Positions 7,347 to 12,237 of a stretch of DNA of 12,237 nt are shown here, piece by piece. The stretch's first letter is position 1, and the number at the start of each line of letters is the position of its first letter. This DNA is from Candidatus Zipacnadia bacterium (GTDB lineage: Bacteria; Armatimonadota; UBA5377; JALGUK01). The stretch lies in the NCBI GenBank assembly GCA_029820875.1, contig JALGUK010000038.1:1-12237 (forward strand), given 5' to 3'. Position numbers and translations under genes: made by a program. The notes under the pieces were generated by a model. The model was not told the origin of the DNA and ran no database searches. It saw nothing but the letters and a program-made list of their open reading frames with translations.

Positions 7347-8027
7347 CTACCTCCTACGGGCATTGCTCACGACGATACTCCGCCCGAGATGGGCCTGCAG
7401 CTCTTCCACACTCACAGCACCGACTCGAACAACGGTTGGGGTGGCCGCCGTCATGTCAATCACAGTGGACTCAAGCCCCAGCCTGGCCGGCCCGCCGTCG
7501 AGCACGATGTCAATTCTTTCTTCAAGCTGGGCCAGCACCTCATCGGCTGACCGGGGGCTGGGGTGGCCGTGCAGGTTGGCACTGGGCGCAGCAACAGGGC
7601 ACTGACACGCCTCAACGAATGCGCGGGCGAGCGGATGGTCCGGTACTCGGATGCCGATTCGCCCGCTCCCTGCTGTGACGATGTCGGGGACGATGTTCGA
7701 ACTGTGCAGAATAATCGTCAATGGGCCCGGCAGGTAGGCGGCCATGAGTTTCCTGGCGCTGTCGGACACATCCCTCGCCAGCCGGAGCGCATCGGCGACC
7801 GAGGCCACCATTACGCTGAACGGCTGTGCCGGTGGACGCTGTTTCACATTATAAAGCCGTGCGACGGCGTCGTGGTCAAGAGCGTTGGCACCGAGCCCGT
7901 ATACCGTCTCAGTGGGGAACGCCACCAGCCCGCCCTCGCGAAGGACCTGGGCCGCCTCGGTCAAATGGCTTAGGTCCTCTTCCGGTCGGCCAACGACGAT
8001 TACGCGCGTCTTTGCATCCCCCGTCAT
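7347..8027 (-). CDS. tsaC: L-threonylcarbamoyladenylate synthase (TsaC/Sua5/YrdC family)
   Basis: With the ATG at 8027 the protein has 226 residues. It makes threonylcarbamoyl-AMP from threonine, bicarbonate and ATP, the first step of the tRNA modification t6A37 needed for ANN codon reading. Motifs are the N-terminal FPTETVYGLGANA (37 to 49), the KxR site NVKQRPPAQPFSVMV (60 to 74), the lid segment GRIGIRVPDHPLA (123 to 135), the SxN motif in PVAAPSANLHG (144 to 154) and DGGPARLGLESTVID (177 to 191). The length matches the YrdC domain alone, without the C-terminal domain of full Sua5. The ATG overlaps the prmC stop in an ATGA junction (8024 to 8027), with GGGGTGGTGG upstream, so I prefer it to the in-frame GTG at 8039. 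It is the last gene of the rpmE-prfA operon and ends 20 bases from the convergent propeller gene. Confidence 0.95.
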   Translation of the reverse strand: MTGDAKTRVIVVGRPEEDLSHLTEAAQVLREGGLVAFPTETVYGLGANALDHDAVARLYNVKQRPPAQPFSVMVASVADALRLARDVSDSARKLMAAYLPGPLTIILHSSNIVPDIVTAGSGRIGIRVPDHPLARAFVEACQCPVAAPSANLHGHPSPRSADEVLAQLEERIDIVLDGGPARLGLESTVIDMTAATPTVVRVGAVSVEELQAHLGRSIVVSNARRR

Positions 8028-8917
8028 GGTGACCACCACCCCAGGACCACACGTTCAATTCCGTTGAGGTCAGCAAGCGCCTCGACGTCCGCGTAATCTC
8101 GGGCTTTCATCTCTTGGACAACAGGCTGCGCCTGTCCTATCCCGACCTCGAGAGCCAATAGACCTCCGGGTGCGAGGAACGTGCGGCTCTCGGCAATGAT
8201 TCGGCGGTGAAAGGCCATGCCGTCTGGTCCGGCTCTCAGTGCTATGTCAGGTTCAAAGTGTCTGATTTCGGGTTGAAGTTGAGCAATCTCATCATCGGCG
8301 ACGTACGGGGGGTTTGAGACAACAGCAGTCAGTCGCCTCTCCAAGTGCAAGCTCTGCAACGGCTCGAAGAGGTCGCCGCGGCACAACAACAGCCGACTGC
8401 TCAGCCGGTGCTCGGCGACGTTGAGCCGGGCCACCTGCAGGGCTTCGGGCGAAATGTCGGTGGCATGGATTGTCGCGTCCGGCAAGGCGGTTGCCAGGGC
8501 GATTGCGATAGCCCCGCAGCCACAACCGATATCAGCAATCAGCGGTCCGGGACTATCCGCGAGCCTCTCACAGACTGCTGCCACCAAGCTCTCGGTCTCA
8601 GGCCGTGGAATCAGTACTCTTTCATCTACACGGAGCACAAGCCCCATGAATTCCTGGGTGCCGAGAATGTAGGCAAGAGGCTCGCGAGTGAGGCGGCGTC
8701 TGAGGGCGGCTTCAAAACGGCCGATGATGTCCTTCGGCGCCGGCTCTGATGCTTTCAGCCTCAACTGAGAACGCGAGCAGTTGCACAGATGAGCGAGGAG
8801 AATGGCGGCTTCGACCTGAGGGGACTCGATCCCGACCGCTTGCATCTGCTCCGCCGCCTGGCGAAGCAATGTTGCGAACGATGTGCTATGCAGGGCGGCG
8901 TCGCGTTCAGCCGGCAT
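8024..8917 (-). CDS. prmC: Release factor glutamine N5-methyltransferase
   Basis: The 297-residue protein methylates the glutamine of the GGQ motif in release factors, using S-adenosylmethionine, which raises termination efficiency. The N-terminal helical release-factor-binding domain covers about 1 to 85. A linker with LIPRPETESLV (102 to 112) leads to the Rossmann methyltransferase domain: SAM motif I ADIGCGCGAIAIALA (128 to 142), acidic motif II ATDISPEAL (152 to 160), and the substrate-glutamine-binding NPPY at 202 to 205 (VVSNPPYVADDEI). Motif I has cysteines where most homologues read GTGSG, but all three glycines remain. The frame stays open to 9010 inside prfA. The ATG at 8917, four bases after the prfA stop, gives the right family length (about 280 to 300) and is preferred, although its ribosome binding site is weak, as expected for translational coupling. 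Its substrate, release factor 1, is encoded just upstream. Confidence 0.95.
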   Translation of the reverse strand: MPAERDAALHSTSFATLLRQAAEQMQAVGIESPQVEAAILLAHLCNCSRSQLRLKASEPAPKDIIGRFEAALRRRLTREPLAYILGTQEFMGLVLRVDERVLIPRPETESLVAAVCERLADSPGPLIADIGCGCGAIAIALATALPDATIHATDISPEALQVARLNVAEHRLSSRLLLCRGDLFEPLQSLHLERRLTAVVSNPPYVADDEIAQLQPEIRHFEPDIALRAGPDGMAFHRRIIAESRTFLAPGGLLALEVGIGQAQPVVQEMKARDYADVEALADLNGIERVVLGWWSP

Positions 8918-8921
8918 GGCT

Positions 8922-9989
8922 TCAGTCCGACGGCGCGCCGAGGCGTGCTTGCTGGTCGGCCTCCTCGAGCGCTCCGATGATTTTACCGAGGTCTCCGTCC
9001 AGGACGGCACCCAGATCGTGGACGGTCAGGCCGATGCGGTGGTCCGTCACACGGTTTTGCGGGAAGTTGTAAGTCCGGATTTTTCCCGAGCGGTCCCCTG
9101 TGCCCACCTGGCGCCGCCGCGTATCGGCGATTTGCTGCTCTTGTTCGCGCTTCTTGGCATCATAGAGCTGCGCGCGGAGCAATCGCAGCGCCTTTTCCTT
9201 GTTCTGGTGTTGGGAGCGTTCGTCCTGGCACGAAACGACCGTTCCTGTCGGGAGGTGTGTAATGCGAATCGCCGTCTCGTTCTTTTGCACGTGCTGTCCG
9301 CCGGCTCCGGAGGCTCGGAATGTTTCAATCTTTAGCTCATCGGGGTTGATGTCCAATTCGACCTCCTCCGCCTCCGGCAAGACCGCAACGGTGACAGCGG
9401 ACGTGTGGATGCGCCCGCTGCTCTCGGTTTCAGGGACGCGCTGCACCCGGTGGGTGCCGCTCTCGAAGCGCAGGTCCCCATAGGCGCCGCGTCCGCTGAC
9501 TCCGAAGACGACCTCCTTAATCCCGCCCAGGCCGGTCTCGCTGAGGGATATAATGTCGGTCTTCCACCCCTTGCGCTCGGCATAGCGCTGGTAGGCGCGG
9601 AAAAGGTCTCGCGCGAACAATGCCGCCTCTTCACCGCCCGTACCCTGGCGAATCTCCATGATTACGTTCTTGTCGGCATCCGGGTCCTTCGGGGCCAGCA
9701 GGCTTTGCAGTTCGGCCTCGAGGCGCTCGACATTCGCCCGAAGCTTTTCCACCTCCTCGGCCGCTTCAGGCAGCTCCTCGTCCTCGGCGAGAAGGTTCTC
9801 CCATTCGGCAAGCTCATTGGTGGCAGCCTGCAACTCTCGATGTTTCTGTACAATCGGCTGCAACTCGGCGTGACGCTTGCCGATTTCGCGCATTGCCTCC
9901 GGATCGACGGCAACCTCGGGCCGGGCCATCCGTTCCGCCAGTTCGTCCGCTTCACGGACGATTTCTTCAATCCGCTCATCTAATGTCAT
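8922..9989 (-). CDS. prfA: Peptide chain release factor 1 (RF1)
   Basis: The 355-residue protein ends translation at UAA and UAG. An N-terminal coiled-coil-rich domain 1 covers about 1 to 100. The codon-recognition domain contains the PxT tripeptide as P186-E-T188 in [18 protein letters not shown], which marks RF1 rather than RF2 (SPF). The peptidyl-transferase-centre motif GGQ is at 230 to 232 ([21 protein letters not shown]), followed by [15 protein letters not shown]. The residues after GGQHV read QKNETA, where many RF1 proteins have N(K/T)T(D/E)SA, a modest variation. There is no in-frame UGA frameshift site, as expected for RF1. The ATG at 9989 overlaps the stop of the DUF1385 gene as ATGA (9986 to 9989), and prmC, which modifies Q232, follows after 4 bases. 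Confidence 0.98.
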   Translation of the reverse strand: MTLDERIEEIVREADELAERMARPEVAVDPEAMREIGKRHAELQPIVQKHRELQAATNELAEWENLLAEDEELPEAAEEVEKLRANVERLEAELQSLLAPKDPDADKNVIMEIRQGTGGEEAALFARDLFRAYQRYAERKGWKTDIISLSETGLGGIKEVVFGVSGRGAYGDLRFESGTHRVQRVPETESSGRIHTSAVTVAVLPEAEEVELDINPDELKIETFRASGAGGQHVQKNETAIRITHLPTGTVVSCQDERSQHQNKEKALRLLRAQLYDAKKREQEQQIADTRRRQVGTGDRSGKIRTYNFPQNRVTDHRIGLTVHDLGAVLDGDLGKIIGALEEADQQARLGAPSD

Positions 9990-10975
9990 GAGCTGCTACC
10001 TCCGGCCGTTGCCTTTGTTGCCTGGGCGTCCGCGCCGCGCACCTCGTTAAATGCACGGATTGCCACTTCCAACTGCTGGAGGTCAGGCTCGCGTGTGGTA
10101 AGTGCTTGAAGCCACAGTCCCGGCTGGGAGATGAACTGCAACAACCGTGAATCTTTCCTGCGGGAACTGGCACGCAGCACCTCATAGGCGATTCCGGCGA
10201 TGACGGGCAGGAGGATAACCTCAAGCAGCAGTCTGCGGAGAACATTCTCCCATCCAACGAACGCAAAAACTGCAATCCCCACCACAATCACCAGGGCGAT
10301 GAAGCTGCTCCCGCACCGGGAGTGTCGCGGTGAAAAGTCCTTTGCGTTCTCGGGCGTAAGCTCACGCCCGGCTTCAAATGCGTGGATGACCTTATGTTCT
10401 GCGCCGTGGTACTCAAAAACGCGCTTGATATAGGGAATCTGCGACACTGCAAGCACATAAGCGATAAAGAACGCCATCTTTACGCCGCCCAGCACAACTG
10501 TGCTCGTGAAGTCGCCTGTTCCAATCTGCTCCTTGAGCCACTTGGTTAGTAGTACCGGCAGGACGACGAACAGCACAATCCCCACAACGAGGCCCAGAGC
10601 GATGCCGAGCGCAGTTGCTGCGGCAGGCATGTCCGAATTCGGCGGCGACTGCTGTTGCGCCGGGTCACCTCCTGCGGATTCCTGTTGCGGGGCGGACTCA
10701 CTCTCATTGCTGTCAGGCTGGTCTTCTTGCATGGCCGCGTTGGCGGAGAAGTTAAGGGCTTTCATACCCAGAATCAGTGCGTCAACAAGCACAAACGTAC
10801 CGCGTACGAACGGCCACTTGAGAACCCGCCATCGGTCGGTTATCGAGCGGATGCGTTCATTCTGTACGATGATTCTGCCGCTGGGCGTACGCACCGCCGT
10901 CGCAAAATGCGTCGGTGAGCGCATCATCACGCCCTCGATGACCGCCTGCCCGCCGTAAAGGGTTTCGTCATTCAT
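9986..10975 (-). CDS. DUF1385 (YqhQ-type) integral membrane protein, function unknown
   Basis: With the ATG at 10975 the protein has 329 residues. The longer open frame to 11221 only overlaps rpmE. It starts with the family signature [20 protein letters not shown] (6 to 25). A hydrophilic, Q/S/E-rich linker (about 84 to 116) precedes transmembrane helices at about 120 to 144, 164 to 180, 224 to 241 and 248 to 266. Between the second and third helices lies the conserved stretch [16 protein letters not shown] (188 to 203), LTPENAKD, then HSRCGSSF (218 to 225). These His, Glu and Cys residues look like a metal site, and the family (COG3872, Bacillus YqhQ) has been described as a predicted metal-dependent protein, but no reaction is established. 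The C-terminal tail (268 to 329) is soluble. It lies 13 bases after rpmE and overlaps prfA by 4 bases; this linkage to translation genes recurs in Firmicutes and related phyla. Confidence 0.9.
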   Translation of the reverse strand: MNDETLYGGQAVIEGVMMRSPTHFATAVRTPSGRIIVQNERIRSITDRWRVLKWPFVRGTFVLVDALILGMKALNFSANAAMQEDQPDSNESESAPQQESAGGDPAQQQSPPNSDMPAAATALGIALGLVVGIVLFVVLPVLLTKWLKEQIGTGDFTSTVVLGGVKMAFFIAYVLAVSQIPYIKRVFEYHGAEHKVIHAFEAGRELTPENAKDFSPRHSRCGSSFIALVIVVGIAVFAFVGWENVLRRLLLEVILLPVIAGIAYEVLRASSRRKDSRLLQFISQPGLWLQALTTREPDLQQLEVAIRAFNEVRGADAQATKATAGGSSS

Positions 10976-10988
10976 GCAATTTCCCTGT

Positions 10989-11249
10989 TTACTTAGTAGT
11001 CTCGGGCTTCGCGCCGGTTGCTTTCTGCTTGGCGGCTTGGCGCTTCTTTTCATGGTCCGCGTACCGCTGGCGGAAGCGTTCGACACGCCCCTCGGTATCC
11101 ACGATCTTCTGTGTGCCGGTATAAAATGGATGACACTTCGAGCAAATCTCGACCCGCAGCTCGGGCTTCGTTGAACGCGTCTTGAAGGTCGCACCGCAGG
11201 CACACGTGACGGTGGCCTCAACGTACTTGGGATGGATGCCCTTCTTCAT
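10989..11249 (-). CDS. rpmE: Ribosomal protein bL31, zinc-binding form
   Basis: The 86-residue protein is a component of the large ribosomal subunit that bridges to the small subunit head. [20 protein letters not shown] and [12 protein letters not shown] carry four cysteines (C16, C18, C36, C39), so this is the zinc-containing (C+) paralogue rather than the zinc-independent form made under zinc starvation. [10 protein letters not shown] is the conserved end of the core; a lysine-rich tail (about 67 to 86) extends it beyond the usual 66 to 70 residues. The start is the ATG at 11249: AAAAGGTGA (11265 to 11257) is a good ribosome binding site for it and overlaps the in-frame GTG at 11258, which is therefore unlikely to be the start. 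It is the first gene of the operon running to tsaC. Confidence 0.97.
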   Translation of the reverse strand: MKKGIHPKYVEATVTCACGATFKTRSTKPELRVEICSKCHPFYTGTQKIVDTEGRVERFRQRYADHEKKRQAAKQKATGAKPETTK

Positions 11250-11266
11250 TGCCGTCACCTTTTCAA

Positions 11267-11316
11267 GCAGGCGGCCGCAGCATCCGGCTCGGGACCACCT
11301 GCGGAGTAAGCCGCAG
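11267..11316 (-). promoter_or_regulatory. Putative L31 leader with two mutually exclusive hairpins
   Basis: In the rpmE transcript leader, CTGCGG and CCGCAG (11316 to 11311 and 11304 to 11299) form a 6-pair stem with a 6-base loop. The same GCAG also starts GCAGGTGG (11302 to 11295), which can pair with CCGCCTGC (11274 to 11267) as an 8-pair stem including one G-U, with a 20-base loop. The two cannot coexist because they share 11299 to 11302. The second stem ends two bases before the AAAAGGTGA ribosome binding site region. Ribosomal protein leaders for L31 are known in several phyla, so an autoregulatory switch is plausible, but it is inferred from pairing alone. Confidence 0.35.
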
Positions 11317-11345
11317 TCATGTCTGCAGCATCAGAATAACATGTA

Positions 11346-11374
11346 ATTATACCACATGAGGTTCTAAGGGGCAA
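11346..11374 (-). promoter_or_regulatory. Sigma-70 promoter of the rpmE-tsaC operon
   Basis: On the minus strand, TTGCCC (11374 to 11369, four of six -35 bases) and a perfect TATAAT (11351 to 11346) are separated by exactly 17 bases, and TGG directly before the -10 makes it an extended -10 (TGnTATAAT). Transcription should start near 11339, leaving about 90 leader bases before the rpmE ATG. It is the best promoter match in the window. Confidence 0.8.
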
Positions 11375-11433
11375 TAGTTGGGGCCACAGGCAAGCCGCGG
11401 GGGCGGAACACGCCGCCGGAGCCCCTCCAACCG

Positions 11434-12237
11434 TCAGTTGGCGGTCTCTCCAACCCCCTTGACCGCGGGCGGCTGGTTGCCGGACTCATCGTTTCCTGTC
11501 GCGAAGGGGCTTGGGCCAACGCCGGTGCCGGTGAAGATGAAGCGCTGCAGTACCACATCAGACTGGGCGTTGGCGACCCTCACGTGAAGCTGCTGCCAGC
11601 CGTCAGGTTGCTGCCCAAGGGGCACTTCGCCGCTTGTATGCTCTCCCGGCTGCAAGACTGTGCTGGCAGGTGGGATATTGTCTGACTGCACCGCCACGAC
11701 CGCCTGCTTCTGCGTGGAGGCAAGAATCCGCATCGTCCAGTTCCCGTCGGGGATATAGACCCAGTAGACGGCCTCCTGGCCTGCTTGGAGCGTAATGCCG
11801 GGGTGAGACGCCAGTGCCCTGAAGCTGCAGGGAGTTTGCTCTGTGGGGATGTTCACCCTGGCGTCGAACGGGACACCCTTTGGTGCAATAGAGCGGACTG
11901 CGTCCTTGTAGGCACGCACTAGATCGGCCGGGTGGTCGCCGGCGAGGGTATCGAACAGCCGGCGGACGAAGGCCGAACCGTGAACAGCGTCGGCGAACAG
12001 GGTCAACCCGACGATGTAGTCCATCCCTTGCCGGCCTCGGTCCACGAGAAGTGTGGAATTAGGGCCTTGGGTAAGAAAAGTATTCAGGAGAGTGTCATTA
12101 TGGGAGGCAAAGTGCTCAGCGAGGTCCACTTTGCCCGGCCACAAAGCATCAACGGCCTCCGGGCCTTCGCGCTCAGCGGACTGAGCAAGCCATTTGAGAA
12201 ACAGAGTCTCGCCCATTACTCCGTTGGCCCACGCTTC
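11434..12237 (-). CDS. Unrecognised protein, C-terminal 267 residues (5' end outside window)
   Basis: The frame is open to the right edge (EAWANGVMGETLFLKW...), so the ATG at 12216 is probably internal and the true start lies outside. The first 110 or so visible residues look helical (FLKWLAQSAEREGPEAVDAL, GSAFVRRLFDTLAGDHPADL), a pattern that could be the helical end of an enzymatic or metallopeptidase-like domain. The rest (about 125 to 245) is rich in alternating hydrophobic residues, W, P and G (EAVYWVYIPDGNWTMRIL; PDGWQQLHVRVANAQSDVVL), suggesting a beta-sandwich domain. It ends with a polar tail (FATGNDESGNQPPAVKGVGE). I recognise no catalytic motif and cannot name a family. A 5-pair hairpin after the stop (11402 to 11417) lacks a T tract, so no clear terminator separates it from the rpmE promoter. 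Confidence 0.7.
   Translation of the reverse strand, partial: EAWANGVMGETLFLKWLAQSAEREGPEAVDALWPGKVDLAEHFASHNDTLLNTFLTQGPNSTLLVDRGRQGMDYIVGLTLFADAVHGSAFVRRLFDTLAGDHPADLVRAYKDAVRSIAPKGVPFDARVNIPTEQTPCSFRALASHPGITLQAGQEAVYWVYIPDGNWTMRILASTQKQAVVAVQSDNIPPASTVLQPGEHTSGEVPLGQQPDGWQQLHVRVANAQSDVVLQRFIFTGTGVGPSPFATGNDESGNQPPAVKGVGETAN

Noticed and set aside
8918..9010. N-terminal extension of prmC to 9010
   Set aside because: The extra 31 residues are basic, unlike PrmC, and lie within the 3' end of prfA; the ATG at 8917 gives the family length.
10976..11221. N-terminal extension of the DUF1385 protein to 11221
   Set aside because: It overlaps nearly all of rpmE and precedes the conserved [10 protein letters not shown] start; the ATG at 10975 fits the family.
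11402..11417. Hairpin GGCGG/CCGCC downstream of the unrecognised minus-strand gene as an intrinsic terminator
   Set aside because: Only 5 base pairs and no following T run on the transcript.

Overview
The window is a GC-rich bacterial chromosomal segment made mainly of conserved housekeeping genes in two convergent blocks. The left block (positions 1 to 7326) is on the plus strand. The right block (7347 to 12237) is on the minus strand. The two meet tail to tail with 20 bases between stop codons. I see no phage, plasmid, CRISPR, toxin-antitoxin or other defence signature. The organism is probably a free-living bacterium outside Proteobacteria. The block rpmE, DUF1385, prfA, prmC, tsaC and the pairs leuS-comEA and maf-mreB recall Firmicutes, Armatimonadota and Chloroflexota. 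Armatimonadota or a related lineage is my best guess, but it is an inference from gene order and protein style, not from a database search.

Plus strand: the 3' two thirds of leuS (leucyl-tRNA synthetase) enters from the left edge. It is followed by comEA (membrane-anchored DNA receptor for transformation) after 128 bases that hold only a weak promoter candidate. A 285-base intergenic region then carries a palindromic repeat of the tgtcattctgag/gaatctcg type with tandem partial copies, and its outer ends form a 9-base inverted repeat. Four tightly spaced genes follow, probably one operon: an ABC1/UbiB-family atypical kinase, maf (nucleotide pyrophosphatase), mreB (actin-like cell-shape filament) and a secreted six-bladed-propeller protein with five Asp-boxes (sialidase superfamily). 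The usual mreC and mreD partners do not follow mreB.

Minus strand, in transcription order from about 11340: rpmE (zinc-type ribosomal protein L31), a DUF1385/YqhQ-type membrane protein, prfA (release factor 1), prmC (the glutamine methyltransferase acting on release factors) and tsaC (threonylcarbamoyl-AMP synthase for tRNA t6A). Spacings are 13 bases, a 4-base ATGA overlap, 4 bases and another 4-base ATGA overlap, so this looks like one translationally coupled operon. A near-consensus sigma-70 promoter with extended -10 precedes it, and the roughly 90-base leader can form two mutually exclusive hairpins just ahead of the L31 ribosome binding site. Upstream of that promoter, the C-terminal part of an unrecognised protein runs off the right edge.

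Most of the window is ordinary. The items most worth a second look are the L31 leader, the DUF1385 protein embedded in a translation operon, the repeat-rich comEA-ubiB spacer, and the Asp-box protein occupying the mreC position. No clear undescribed multi-gene system is visible.
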